Shown piece after piece: positions 24,841 through 33,752 of a DNA stretch of 48,865 bases (the first letter of the stretch is position 1; each line of letters opens with the position of its first letter). Origin of the DNA: Rickettsiales bacterium (GTDB taxonomy: Bacteria; Pseudomonadota; Alphaproteobacteria; Rickettsiales; SXRF01). The stretch is from positions 1 through 48,865 of the forward strand of contig SXRF01000091.1 of the NCBI GenBank assembly GCA_005792635.1, read 5' to 3'. The notes below the pieces were generated by a model that worked only from the letters and a program-made list of their open reading frames with translations, was not told where the DNA came from and did not search any database. The position numbers and the translations under genes are program-made.

Positions 24841-26086
24841 TTGCTCCTTTAGCTATAATTCCTGTGTTAAGCGCATCGCCACCTTCAATCGGTGCTTCGT
24901 TTTCTAGACGGCGCACTTCATTGACTGTTTTCCATGCTGGTTCACCAGCGCGACCAAGCGATATGCGGTGTGCTTCATAACGGCTTTTCAAATCGCCGCG
25001 CTCTAAGCCTGCGGTATTGAATTCGCAAAAAATAGCGGTAGCGCGGAAACATTTGCGGTTTATTTCCTGCTGAAATTTCACCAAATATTTATTCAGCGTA
25101 TATTTTACAAAGCCAATGCCGAGCTGCTCAATTCCCGCTCCCCAGCTTGTAGTTTTTTCATTATGACCAATCATGAATGGCGGCACGCCAAAAATACGCG
25201 CAATATCTTCCACCTGAAACTGGCGGGTGGCAAGAAGCTGGGCATCTTCAGCATTGATGCTCAATTTTTCAATTTCCAAATCGCCTTGCAGAACCATTGG
25301 TTTATGGCGATTACCCATGCCACTATGGCGGCTAGCAATGTTGTTTTTGATGCTTTCCGCCTGCTCTGGCGTTAATTTTCCTTTGGTTTTTATTGCGAAA
25401 TCGGGCATTGCGCCATTCTGAAAGAACTCACCGCTATATTGGTCGGCGGCAATCGCGATGCCTGCAGACTGCAATAATGCGTTTTTCAAAGTGCTTGCAC
25501 CGCGTAGCCCATCAAAACCCAGATTCGGCACATGAAGCATATCGTCTTGATCTACCACTTCAGTTTTTCCGTCCAAGCGGTAAATGGTGTAGATTAGACG
25601 ACCATCTTTTTTTTGCACACTTACTGCAAGCGGGTGGATTCCTTCAAAACCAGCAATTTTTGGTGAATAGCGTGAAGGGCGAATGATTTTTGCAAAGGCA
25701 TCACCATGTAGCAAAATTGATGATAGTAGAAATTCCCACAACACGCCCGCGCTATAGCAAGGATTTGGCTCTTGATTTAACAACCACCATAAATCATGCT
25801 TAATTTTTTCAGGTATATCATTCTCCGTGCGCTTGTAAAAATTCAGGGGAATGCTAACCACAGCCCCAGAAATCAAAGCAACGCAGGAATAAACAGCGGA
25901 AACCCGCATCGCGGTTCGCTCATTGACCGCCACGCCCGCACTACCAATGCCAATATTAAAAATATCGTTCCAGTCGCTATAATCTGAACTTTGTGATATG
26001 TCTGCCGCCTGAGGGGTAGAGAGTATAGGAGCAGCATTTCTGGCAATTTCTTCTTGCTTGCCAAAAAACCGATTAAAAATACTCAT
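24803..26086 (-). CDS. Portal protein, HK97 family
   Basis: A 427-residue protein with portal signatures (NERTAMRVSAVYSCVALISG at about 55-75, LLNQEPNPCYSAG, and PPFMIGHNEKTTSWGAGIEQ near 300). Twelve copies form the DNA entry channel. The gene begins on the terminase stop (ATGA overlap). Confidence 0.94.
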   Translation of the reverse strand: MSIFNRFFGKQEEIARNAAPILSTPQAADISQSSDYSDWNDIFNIGIGSAGVAVNERTAMRVSAVYSCVALISGAVVSIPLNFYKRTENDIPEKIKHDLWWLLNQEPNPCYSAGVLWEFLLSSILLHGDAFAKIIRPSRYSPKIAGFEGIHPLAVSVQKKDGRLIYTIYRLDGKTEVVDQDDMLHVPNLGFDGLRGASTLKNALLQSAGIAIAADQYSGEFFQNGAMPDFAIKTKGKLTPEQAESIKNNIASRHSGMGNRHKPMVLQGDLEIEKLSINAEDAQLLATRQFQVEDIARIFGVPPFMIGHNEKTTSWGAGIEQLGIGFVKYTLNKYLVKFQQEINRKCFRATAIFCEFNTAGLERGDLKSRYEAHRISLGRAGEPAWKTVNEVRRLENEAPIEGGDALNTGIIAKGASDAANTQTSSGQ

Positions 26087-27816
26087 AAAATTATGACCTC
26101 AGGAGGTATATCCTCATTGTTTTTTATCATCAAGCCGATAGCTTCCAGCATTGCGACATAGCCGTCTATTTTTTCCTGACTATTTTTCTTGTCAGGGGCG
26201 ATGTTGTCGTTGGCATCGCGCCGAGCAATCAGGTTTGAAGCGTGCCATCCAAGTATCTGGTCGCCGCCATGGTCTAGCTTCCCTGATGTATAGAGCCTAT
26301 CAGCCTCTTTCATTGGTGCGTTGAATGAAGCATGCCCTTGACGAAACTCTATCATCGGAACACCTTGCTCTAGCATCCGCGTTCCAAGTTGGGCGGCATT
26401 CCATGGATCAAAACCGATGCCCTGAATATTGAAATTTTTCATTGCCCAGAGAATGTCGCGCTCAATATAGGCGTAATCGGTGACATTTCCCTCGGTAAGC
26501 GTCAGCAAACCAGCCTTTGCCCAAATCTGATATGGCACATTGCCACGAGTGGTACGCGGAATTACGGTCTCTTCGGGAAGATAATATTTCCCCCAAACTT
26601 TTACTCTGTCGCCAACTTTCCAAGCCAGAACCAGCGCGTTCATATCAGAAACCGCTGCAAGGTCTAAACCGCCATAGCAAGGAACATCGCGGAGTTCCTC
26701 AATATCCACCGCGCCACTGCATTTTTTCCAAAGCGTGATGTTGATATGCCCGCTTTTCGCGCTAGTCCAAATATTCAGCCGCTTGGTTTGAAACTCGCCA
26801 AAACTAGCTGGGCTGTTTTTTGCTTCATTAGCATACGCCGCCAGCGCATCAAGCTGGACGCTGACACCAAGCAGTGGGTTTGCCTTTATCCAAATTTCTG
26901 GGTCAAAAGCATCATCCCCTTCATCAAGCGTGAATATTATGCCAAAGAAATGGTCGGCTTCAATAATTCCGTCCAAAATCTTGGTTACCAATGTTCGTTG
27001 CTCGTAGCAAACTCCCATTGTGTCATATCCTGCGGTGGTTATCATCCACAGCAGAGGATTTTTTCGCGCACCGAAAGCCGAGCGGATAACATCATATAAT
27101 CCGCGGTCTTTATGGGCGTGAACCTCGTCTAATATGCCAACATGCGGGTTATGCCCATCTTGCGTTGATGATTTTGAATTTATTGGTTGAATAAATCCGC
27201 CGTTATCACCGCAAGTTATAGAACGCGCCCATGCCTGAACGCCGAATGCCTCGCGCAAATCGGCGGTCATTTCCACCATTCGCTTGGCTGGATTAAACAC
27301 TTTTCCAGCTTGGTCGCCAGTAGTCGCGCCAATAATTATTTGTGCGCCAACTTCATTCTCACAGCAGAGGCAATATAAGGCGATGCCCGCCGTAAGCGTT
27401 GATTTAGCGTTTTTTCGCGCCATTTCAATATAGACATTGCTAAATCTACGGAGCTGGCTTTGTCTTTTGCGCCAGCCAAATATCACGCAGAGCAAGAATA
27501 TTTGAGCTGGCTCTAAAACAATAGTTTTTTTATCCCAGCTTCCCTCAACATGGGGCAATTTTTCAATAAAATCGCAAACATCATTCGCATGCCAATTATC
27601 AAAATTATATGGCGAGGTTACTTTGTTCCAGCGTTTTAAGTCATCCAAATGACGCTGCGCGGCAAGGCGAACCCATTTACAATATATTTTTTTGTTTTTT
27701 GGATCAGCCGCAGCTTTGGCATATGCCAGCGCAACCGAAGCATAATCACGACTGTGACCTGTTTCCATTTTTAGTGAACTTGTTTTCAGCTTTTTTATTG
27801 CCGCCTGTCGGTACAT
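26083..27816 (-). CDS. Terminase large subunit
   Basis: A packaging ATPase-nuclease of 577 residues. The adenine-binding and Walker A region is MARKNAKST (about 132-140), Walker B is ILDEVH (228-233), and the nuclease domain has YGGLDLAAVSDMNA. The ATG at 27816 overlaps the small subunit by 70 nt; an alternative ATG at 27768 overlaps by 23 nt and would drop 16 residues. Neither has a clear Shine-Dalgarno, so the start is unsettled. The family is that of HK97-like terminases. Confidence 0.93.
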   Translation of the reverse strand: MYRQAAIKKLKTSSLKMETGHSRDYASVALAYAKAAADPKNKKIYCKWVRLAAQRHLDDLKRWNKVTSPYNFDNWHANDVCDFIEKLPHVEGSWDKKTIVLEPAQIFLLCVIFGWRKRQSQLRRFSNVYIEMARKNAKSTLTAGIALYCLCCENEVGAQIIIGATTGDQAGKVFNPAKRMVEMTADLREAFGVQAWARSITCGDNGGFIQPINSKSSTQDGHNPHVGILDEVHAHKDRGLYDVIRSAFGARKNPLLWMITTAGYDTMGVCYEQRTLVTKILDGIIEADHFFGIIFTLDEGDDAFDPEIWIKANPLLGVSVQLDALAAYANEAKNSPASFGEFQTKRLNIWTSAKSGHINITLWKKCSGAVDIEELRDVPCYGGLDLAAVSDMNALVLAWKVGDRVKVWGKYYLPEETVIPRTTRGNVPYQIWAKAGLLTLTEGNVTDYAYIERDILWAMKNFNIQGIGFDPWNAAQLGTRMLEQGVPMIEFRQGHASFNAPMKEADRLYTSGKLDHGGDQILGWHASNLIARRDANDNIAPDKKNSQEKIDGYVAMLEAIGLMIKNNEDIPPEVIIL

Positions 27817-28174
27817 TATGGCTTGAAGGAGTATCGTAGAACTCAGCAGCCCACATACGATGTGCGGCGACCATAGCCATTGGCGGAACTATTTTTTTCT
27901 TGCGAAAATCATCAATCAATTCAGATTCCAGTGAGCAATATTGAGCGAGTGAATCTTGGAAACCATCAATTTTTTGACCGCGCTGGCGATAGCGTTCAAC
28001 TTTTTCCTGCCATATCTTTTTTGCTGTTCCTGAAAGCCATTTTGGTGGCGGAAAATTTTCAGGGTCTGGTCGGCTCGCATGATCTGGAAAAAGCACCTCA
28101 ACCTTTTGACTAGGGCGCGTTTCACCGCGAGCCTTTTTGGTTTCTGGCGATAATGATTTGCGACCTCGTTTCAT
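27746..28174 (-). CDS. Terminase small subunit (P27 family)
   Basis: A 142-residue protein with the P27-family pattern: PPKWLSGTAKKIWQEKVERY and QDSLAQYCSLESELIDDFRK (helix-turn-helix and oligomerisation helices). The basic N-terminus (MKRGRKSLSPETKKARGE) probably touches DNA. It recognises the packaging site, probably in the adjacent 28175-28272 region. Confidence 0.88.
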   Translation of the reverse strand: MKRGRKSLSPETKKARGETRPSQKVEVLFPDHASRPDPENFPPPKWLSGTAKKIWQEKVERYRQRGQKIDGFQDSLAQYCSLESELIDDFRKKKIVPPMAMVAAHRMWAAEFYDTPSSHNVPTGGNKKAENKFTKNGNRSQS

Positions 28175-28272
28175 AAAATTAATTAAATTTTGAAAATTTT
28201 AATTCTTCCGCGCAAAAATTTGACTGGGCAACGGTCTAGGTGGCGAGGGCTATAGACTTTTGAAGCCCCCCT
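28175..28272. other. Candidate packaging (cos/pac) region
   Basis: The 98-nt gene-free stretch between the terminase small subunit and HNH genes is the expected place of a cos or pac site in HK97-like phages. It holds an AT-rich half and a GC-rich half (GGTGGCGAGGGCTATAGACT). No cleavage site can be proven from sequence. Confidence 0.3.
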
Positions 28273-28602
28273 CTATCTATTCCTCGCAAAGCCTTGTTCT
28301 CTGGCGGTGTGGGCATCATGACAGGGCTTGCATAATGGGCGGAGGTTGCTCCACTCCAACCGCAGGTCGGGACGCTTGGCAATAGGTTCTATATGGTCAA
28401 CAACTGTGGCTTGCACAACACGCTTTGAGGCAGCACAGAAACAACATAGCGGATTAGATGCAAGGAAGACCAACCGCAGCTTACGCCATGCGCTATCATA
28501 TCCACGCTTGGCAGCAGAGCCGCGCTCCTTATCATATTCTAATCGCTTTTGTTCTTGTGGTTTATAGCCATGTGGGCGGTGAATTGGTGGACGCTTAGGC
28601 AT
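28273..28602 (-). CDS. HNH endonuclease next to terminase
   Basis: A 109-residue HNH nuclease with CCFCAASKRVVQATVVDHIE (zinc Cys pair and the first His) and NLRPLCKPCHDAHTAR (second Cys pair and His). HNH proteins at this position cooperate with terminase in cutting the packaging site in HK97-like phages. It ends at a GC-rich intergenic region before the small subunit. Confidence 0.9.
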   Translation of the reverse strand: MPKRPPIHRPHGYKPQEQKRLEYDKERGSAAKRGYDSAWRKLRLVFLASNPLCCFCAASKRVVQATVVDHIEPIAKRPDLRLEWSNLRPLCKPCHDAHTAREQGFARNR

Positions 28603-28623
28603 GGGTATAGCTGATAATAAAAA

Positions 28624-28652
28624 AACCCGCCACGACTTATGCCGAGCGGGTT
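28624..28652 (-). terminator. Intrinsic terminator upstream of the packaging genes
   Basis: The stem AACCCGC / GCGGGTT with a 15-nt loop is followed on the minus strand by TTTTTT. It would end transcripts from the early/regulatory block (28734 onward) before the late structural operon, so late genes need antitermination or their own promoter. Confidence 0.8.
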
Positions 28653-28733
28653 ATGTTTTGTGTCCTATGGACACACCAATTTAATTATCTCCAAACTACA
28701 TGAGTTGAGGCGCAAGTCAAATAGTTTTTTGTA

Positions 28734-29222
28734 TTATTTTTGTTCTGGAATTTTGAAATGTTTTGCCAGCCTATTCAATCCATCTTGCAACAATGTATTC
28801 CTTCTTTTTTTACCAACTGCCACATCAATATATTTTGCCCATTCACCAATGCAAACGACATTATAAACAATCAGGCGGGTGACAACTGGTAGCTCCTTCA
28901 TTGCTATATTGTATTTTTCCTCCATCTGCTCTCTTGCTTCATAGTTAGGCTCTCCGCGAGGCTGGCGTGGGTCACGCACAGTTACATAGCCCGACTTCTC
29001 TGCGCCATAATACCACAAGCTATACAGTGTATTTGCTGCATCATATTGGTGTGATTTTATTAAACCGCGGTTATGATAATACTCAATCGGACATGTAGTC
29101 CTGTTGAACGCTACTCGGTGATTAGGCTCTATCTCAACACGCTCAACTACCTGCTGTTTATGAAACTCTGGTGTTCCGTAGTCTTTGCTGTCTTTTTTTA
29201 TTGTTTGTCTAGCTTTTTGCAT
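28734..29222 (-). CDS. Unknown protein, possible late regulator
   Basis: A 162-residue protein (MQKARQTIKKDSKDYGTPEF onward), mostly helical, with EYYHNRGLIKSHQYDAANTL and, near the C-terminus, NTLLQDGLNRLAKHF. This layout recalls alphaproteobacterial phage regulators related to DUF6456, and the gene sits just before a terminator and the packaging genes, the place of late activators such as Q, ArpU or RinA. The assignment is a guess from position. It starts inside the second integrase gene (14-nt overlap). Confidence 0.5.
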   Translation of the reverse strand: MQKARQTIKKDSKDYGTPEFHKQQVVERVEIEPNHRVAFNRTTCPIEYYHNRGLIKSHQYDAANTLYSLWYYGAEKSGYVTVRDPRQPRGEPNYEAREQMEEKYNIAMKELPVVTRLIVYNVVCIGEWAKYIDVAVGKKRRNTLLQDGLNRLAKHFKIPEQK

Positions 29223-30288
29223 TGGCAGAATCTCCTGTTGGCTGGGTGATGGGGAAAAATTTTGCGGTCATATCCGCGACAACTCCTGCGGTATGTGTTT
29301 TAGAAAGATGCGCGTATCGCTGCACCATCGCGGCAGATTTATGACCGAGTGCCGCGCCAATGTCGGCGGTTGTTCCGCCATTCATGGCGACATAGCTGGC
29401 AAAAGTGTGACGAAGGTCGTGAAAGTGGAAATTATTTATCTTGGCGCGAGCGAGCGCGGTGCGCCATTCTTTCTCAATATCAACTGGTAGGTTTCCAAAA
29501 CGCGAAGGAAAAACATAGTCGCTTTTCGGGTGACGCTTATGTTGTTTAAGCATTTCTAGGGCAACGCCCGTTATGAATAATGGACGGCGTTCATTGTTTT
29601 TGGATTCCTGCACTGTGGCGATGCCTCGTTCGAAATCAACATCCTGCCATTTTAGCGAAAGTATTTCCATTTTCCGCGCACCTGTGGAAAGTGCCAGCAT
29701 CACGATAAGTTCAAGCGGTTTGTGTTTTTCCAGCCGCACGGCACGAAGTAGTGCTTCGCGTTCAGCATCAGAAAGAAAGCGCACGCGCCCGCGGCTTTCT
29801 TTCAGCTTTTCCAGCCGCGCAATAGGTGATTGCTCCAGCCATGCCCAGACTTTTATGGCAGTGGTGAAGACATGGCTTAAAGCTGCCATATAGCGATTAG
29901 CGGTGGCATGGCTTACATTTTCCAGCAACTCATCGCGCTGTTTGGCAAGCAGCGCGGGCGTAACATGACTGAGGCGATATTCGCCAATTCGTGCCCACCA
30001 CCAGTTTAGTTGAGTTTCTTGCTGTTTTGTATAGCGCAGCTTTCGCGATTTATTCGGCATAACTGTTTTTAGATAATTGGCTATCATCTCACCAACCGAA
30101 TGCTGGTCGGCAGAATTGGTGAGCTGATATTTTCCGCTATTTATTTCCGTCTCTTTTTTGGCTGCCCATTCTCGCGCTTCGGTGAGGGTGTCAAATGTAG
30201 CCTTGATTGGCTTGAACCCCGCTCGGCGGACACTGGCGCGAAACCGCTTTCTTCCTTTCGGCGTGACGCGCTTTTCAAATGTTGCCAT
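29209..30288 (-). CDS. Second tyrosine recombinase inside the prophage
   Basis: A 359-residue integrase with all catalytic residues: Arg in STGARKMEIL, HDLRH, LGHKSAAMVQRY. It shares RGRVRFLSD and much of the catalytic domain with the left-element integrase (3060-4127) and far less with the prophage's own att-adjacent integrase (40916-41968). No att-like tRNA copy is near. It may be a remnant of an earlier element, a resolvase, or a true integrase of a hybrid phage. It is co-translated with 28734-29222. Confidence 0.9.
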   Translation of the reverse strand: MATFEKRVTPKGRKRFRASVRRAGFKPIKATFDTLTEAREWAAKKETEINSGKYQLTNSADQHSVGEMIANYLKTVMPNKSRKLRYTKQQETQLNWWWARIGEYRLSHVTPALLAKQRDELLENVSHATANRYMAALSHVFTTAIKVWAWLEQSPIARLEKLKESRGRVRFLSDAEREALLRAVRLEKHKPLELIVMLALSTGARKMEILSLKWQDVDFERGIATVQESKNNERRPLFITGVALEMLKQHKRHPKSDYVFPSRFGNLPVDIEKEWRTALARAKINNFHFHDLRHTFASYVAMNGGTTADIGAALGHKSAAMVQRYAHLSKTHTAGVVADMTAKFFPITQPTGDSANAKS

Positions 30289-30420
30289 GCGCCCTCCGAA
30301 ACAATTTTATTTTACTGTCCCTAGATTGCCCCTCGCGGCATTTTGAAAAGTAAATATTGTTTTGTTTTTGCTGCATTTTTTGTCATTTCATCTTAATTTA
30401 TAGAAATCATGTAGAGGTTT

Positions 30421-30945
30421 TTACAGTTTCTCTTTCTTTTCTGGGTACATAGAGGCATCAGGCGCAGACCAATCAATCCTAATTCCAGTGGTTTTTACTG
30501 GTGCTTGCTGACGGTTATTATCCATCCACATTACGAACAGAAGGCTGCAAACCGCATGAGCAAGATGCGGCAACCCCGACTCATCAATCTTTTGCTGCTG
30601 AATTCTTAATGATACATGGCGCAGGGCGGCGGAAAGATAATCATCTGGCTCGCCCAGCTTCCAGTTGTCACGGCTATGCTTGACAGCCCCATAGTCCGCC
30701 ACCTGCGCCACTTGCTCAATCTCTGCCCACGGCAGAAGCGATAACATCGGCTTGCCTGCATGGTCTTTTAGGAATTTTTCATCGGTAGATTTTTTGATAG
30801 CTGAGGCTGATTTATCAGCAAAATCTGGCGGTGGATAAATGTCTTTTGGTTCAAAAACGCCACCATCTGAAAATTTGACAGATGGAAACTTTGGTTTTAT
30901 TGAATTAAATAAATTAAATATTTTCAAGCAATCCACAAAAGCCAT
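30421..30945 (-). CDS. dATP/dGTP diphosphohydrolase-like protein
   Basis: A 174-residue protein resembling the phage DUF5664/MazG-like dATP-dGTP hydrolase family: KPMLSLLPWAEIEQVAQVAD then NWKLGEPDDYLSAALRHVSL. Such enzymes trim purine dNTP pools for phage DNA synthesis. The N-terminal 55 residues are Phe/Lys rich and may be a linker. It follows the replication protein with a 5-nt gap. Confidence 0.7.
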   Translation of the reverse strand: MAFVDCLKIFNLFNSIKPKFPSVKFSDGGVFEPKDIYPPPDFADKSASAIKKSTDEKFLKDHAGKPMLSLLPWAEIEQVAQVADYGAVKHSRDNWKLGEPDDYLSAALRHVSLRIQQQKIDESGLPHLAHAVCSLLFVMWMDNNRQQAPVKTTGIRIDWSAPDASMYPEKKEKL

Positions 30946-30950
30946 AATTA

Positions 30951-31955
30951 TTATCCCCTAGCTATGATTTCAATATTGGTTATTTCTGCCCAGACTTCGC
31001 GTGTGGCAGCATAAATCACACTTTCGTAATCTCTTTTTATTCGCTCGCATCGGAACGGACTTACGGCTGTTAGTGTAAGTTTTGTGCAGTTTTTGTGCTG
31101 TAGTCGCAGGGGTTTTATCCACGCATTGAAATGAATATCGCCAATCTTCATGCGTATTTTTTCAAGTATATTAAAAAATTCTCGATTTTCCTGTGTATCA
31201 CCTCCGAGTTCATATATCGTCAGTGGCGGTGTATTGAGTGGCTGTGCATTTTTCCCTATCATAGTTTCAATCCAGCGTTCGTTTTTTAGCCACTTGGCAG
31301 GATATGGCGCGTAACCATCCCTTGCCTCTTTGGTCAGCAGGTAGCGTTCTAGTGCTTCCATCATTTGCGGATGCCGAATTTTATTAGTGGCAATCTTCCA
31401 TTGCCGATATGCGTTGGGTTTTTCTGCTCGTCTGATGGCTGGATATTTTTCCCAAAATTCTTCAAACTGGTCTGAATAAATTTTTTCTTTTAATTTTTTT
31501 TGAAACTTTTTCTCTGGAGAGTTAATTATAGAGTTCTCTGGAGAGTTAGTGTGCATCTGGTTCACCCCTTGAGTGAACGACATGCACCCCTCTAGTGAAT
31601 TAGGTTCACCCCTTGGCTCACTTTTGGCGGTGGGGTGAATATCCTGCACCCCTTCATTTTGTGGTGAATTAGGTTCACTTGAGCTAGGGAATGATGCGTG
31701 ATATTCGTTTGCATCCCAAATTCTTCCCGTAAGTCCGCGTTTTTCCTTCACCAAAAATCCAGCCTCAACAGCGAGCTGAATATGGGTTATGACGGCGCGA
31801 ACTGATAGCGAAGCATTGGCGGCGATTGTCGTATGGCTAGGAAAACAGTTATCGCCGTGGTCATTCATATAGGTAGCAAGGGTGAGCAGCACCAATTTAG
31901 TTGTTGATTGCAAATCTGAACCAAGAATGGCTTGCCGCCATGACCAGACATTCAT
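30951..31955 (-). CDS. Phage replication initiator with HTH and DnaA N-terminal-like domain
   Basis: A 334-residue protein. Residues 1-90 form a winged helix-turn-helix (LTLATYMNDHGDNCFPSHTT, ANASLSVRAVITHIQLAVEA). Residues 165-230 look like the usual FEEFWEKYPAIRRAEKPNAY linker. The last 90 residues match the DnaA N-terminal domain (FFNILEKIRMKIGDIHFNAW). It should bind the phage origin and recruit DnaB. Its stop overlaps the next start (ATGA). Confidence 0.85.
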   Translation of the reverse strand: MNVWSWRQAILGSDLQSTTKLVLLTLATYMNDHGDNCFPSHTTIAANASLSVRAVITHIQLAVEAGFLVKEKRGLTGRIWDANEYHASFPSSSEPNSPQNEGVQDIHPTAKSEPRGEPNSLEGCMSFTQGVNQMHTNSPENSIINSPEKKFQKKLKEKIYSDQFEEFWEKYPAIRRAEKPNAYRQWKIATNKIRHPQMMEALERYLLTKEARDGYAPYPAKWLKNERWIETMIGKNAQPLNTPPLTIYELGGDTQENREFFNILEKIRMKIGDIHFNAWIKPLRLQHKNCTKLTLTAVSPFRCERIKRDYESVIYAATREVWAEITNIEIIARG

Positions 31956-32137
31956 TGCCTTATTCCTTCTTTTGCTAATAAAATTTGCTGTTTATATTCT
32001 TCAAAATATCGCCGTGCGCGGTGACGGATAAGCGCGGCAATCAGGCGTGAAGGCGGATGCTCTGGCGCGACCTCGGCAATCGCGCGGCGTACGCAGCTAT
32101 CGTAAATATCGTCTAGGATTTCATTTTGCGGGGTCAT
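31952..32137 (-). CDS. Small early phage protein
   Basis: 61 residues from ATG 32137, preceded by GGAGGG; the in-frame upstream ATG at 32188 lacks a site. Helical and charged (LIAALIRHRARRYFEEYKQQ), overlapping both neighbours by a few nucleotides. Unknown function. Confidence 0.6.
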   Translation of the reverse strand: MTPQNEILDDIYDSCVRRAIAEVAPEHPPSRLIAALIRHRARRYFEEYKQQILLAKEGIRQ

Positions 32138-32327
32138 TGATGCCCTCCGTTTTTTCTGAAAAACCGACCACCACGCAAGGCGGAACATTCAATAAAAACC
32201 CTCTAATTTTTCGCGCATCCGCAAGCAATTTATCTATGTCAATTGGCTTTTCCTGAAGCGCGAAAGCATATTGAAAGCTGGACAGCGCGTAAGAAGCTTT
32301 CTCCAATTCTGTGAGTTTTTGACTCAT
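32121..32327 (-). CDS. Small early phage protein
   Basis: 68 residues, largely helical (ELEKASYALSSFQYAFALQE), starting on the upstream stop (ATGA). The tail ends FSEKTEGINDPAK. Unknown function; part of a run of overlapping early genes. Confidence 0.6.
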   Translation of the reverse strand: MSQKLTELEKASYALSSFQYAFALQEKPIDIDKLLADARKIRGFLLNVPPCVVVGFSEKTEGINDPAK

Positions 32328-32545
32328 AAATCCTCATCGCGCTTGGTTAGTGGGCGGTAAAACCCGTCTAGTTTTGGTTTTCCAAAATTCTTGGGGTCAG
32401 TGACGGTGGTTTTATGTTCGCAGACGGGGCATATATCCACGAACCACGCACAATTATGCATTCGTTGCCGACCACCAGCAGCCTCTAAACAATCGGCGCA
32501 AGCGCAAGCTGGATATGGTTTTCTATCAATGGCTGTGTCTTTCAT
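32324..32545 (-). CDS. Small Cys-rich early protein, possible zinc finger
   Basis: 73 residues from ATG 32545 (GAGGAAG upstream); the longer ORF overlaps its neighbour heavily. Three Cys pairs, CACADC, NC and CPVC, fit a zinc ribbon (MHNCAWFVDICPVCEHKT). It could regulate or bind nucleic acid. Unknown family. Confidence 0.6.
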   Translation of the reverse strand: MKDTAIDRKPYPACACADCLEAAGGRQRMHNCAWFVDICPVCEHKTTVTDPKNFGKPKLDGFYRPLTKRDEDL

Positions 32546-32552
32546 AGCTTCC

Positions 32553-32753
32553 TCATTCTGGATCAAATTTTGGCGAATCAGTCGCGCGGATGGTGGATTT
32601 CGCCGCCGCTTCATTTTGCAAGCAAATGGCAGCGAGTTCGGCTTCCAAAACCGCACATAAAACTGTGAATATGCGGTTAGGCGGGACTTTTTCTTTCACC
32701 ACATCGCGCCATTTTTCAAAACCCAGCTCTTTGGTTAATTTTTCGCGCAGCAC
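32553..32753 (-). CDS. Small early protein with GTG start
   Basis: 66 residues from GTG 32753, with GGAGG 7 nt upstream. Helical (LTKELGFEKWRDVVKEKVPP), moderately hydrophobic middle (IFTVLCAVLEAELAAICLQ). Unknown function. The 143 nt before the DUF2303 gene hold only a weak 28-codon ORF. Confidence 0.55.
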   Translation of the reverse strand: MLREKLTKELGFEKWRDVVKEKVPPNRIFTVLCAVLEAELAAICLQNEAAAKSTIRATDSPKFDPE

Positions 32754-32896
32754 AACAGCTCCTCCAATTGCGTAAGGTTAAAAAATTTATGGTGTTATTT
32801 TATTATTCTGTTGCCCGTCTCTCCGAGCTGCCACACAATTTTTATGCCAATGGCATGTGTCGCCACCTAACACCCACAGGACAATGGGAGGTATCT

Positions 32897-33727
32897 TTAT
32901 CCGCCGATGTAAGTCGTAACCCCTGTCAGCTCCTTAAGTGCCGCACGAACGGCTTCCAGAGTTTCATCAATGGCTAGGTCAAAGCTGAGAAGTTGGACTT
33001 TGAAATCAGGCTTTGAAGCATCCGCAGATTGGCGCATGCGCCAGCTCATTTTTGCACGGAAGTTATAAGTAGGTATCTTCTTGGCTTCATCTTCAATAAG
33101 AGAATTAAGCACATTCAAACCATCAAATGGGGCGACCTGTACCGATAAGAATTCAGGTATTGAAACAGCCGTTAGTTTTGCACTACCGCCCTTAATTTCT
33201 TGGCGGTATGAGAATACCGTCCCATCCGCACCCATATTGCTTTCTGCCTGTGCATTTACTGTTGCGCGGAAATTTTTAACAATATCCAAAACATCAGCTT
33301 GCGAAGGATTAATAATCTCATCTAACCCGCTATCAAGGAAATCCGCAAAATCTTCCTGCGATTTCCATTGATTGTTGTTCTTTTCCCACAATTGCCAACG
33401 CTGCGAACGCTTGTAATGGAATTCTATCGCATGGTCGCACCATTTGGGATTTTCTTTTCCGTGGTAATCAAAAACCACCTGAATACGCTCACGGCTAGCA
33501 AAAGCGGCGGTGGTTTCAGTCTTGTATTGATTTACATATTCAACGAACCCTCGCAAATCATCAAACTTGCGCTTTTCTGATATGCGAATGGGCTGTGGTA
33601 AAAGATTTTCCAATTCATGAACTTTTTGGCTTGCGCCTATAACAATCGCAGGTTTTGCCACACCTTCTATTTTTTGAAGTGACACGCCACCATTTTGTAT
33701 AAATGTTTCAATGATATTATCAGTCAT
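32897..33727 (-). CDS. DUF2303 (YfdQ-like) phage early protein
   Basis: A 276-residue protein of the DUF2303/YfdQ family found in prophage recombination or early regions. Recognisable parts are the central QVVFDYHGKENPKWCDHAIE and the C-terminal region DGTVFSYRQEIKGGSAKLT. The biochemical role is unknown; in relatives it lies among recombination and anti-host genes. It is followed by the 110-residue gene. Confidence 0.82.
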   Translation of the reverse strand: MTDNIIETFIQNGGVSLQKIEGVAKPAIVIGASQKVHELENLLPQPIRISEKRKFDDLRGFVEYVNQYKTETTAAFASRERIQVVFDYHGKENPKWCDHAIEFHYKRSQRWQLWEKNNNQWKSQEDFADFLDSGLDEIINPSQADVLDIVKNFRATVNAQAESNMGADGTVFSYRQEIKGGSAKLTAVSIPEFLSVQVAPFDGLNVLNSLIEDEAKKIPTYNFRAKMSWRMRQSADASKPDFKVQLLSFDLAIDETLEAVRAALKELTGVTTYIGG

Positions 33728-33752
33728 TTTTTAACCCTTTCATTATAGAATT

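Noticed and set aside
30289..30420. Possible att for the second integrase
   Set aside because: No tRNA-like sequence or repeat of it found in the window.
32768..32977. 69-codon plus-strand ORF over the end of the DUF2303 gene
   Set aside because: Opposite strand of the DUF2303 gene without a ribosome site. A weak 28-codon minus-strand ORF in the gap (about 32790-32875, containing CHWHKNC) lacks a Shine-Dalgarno and was left out.
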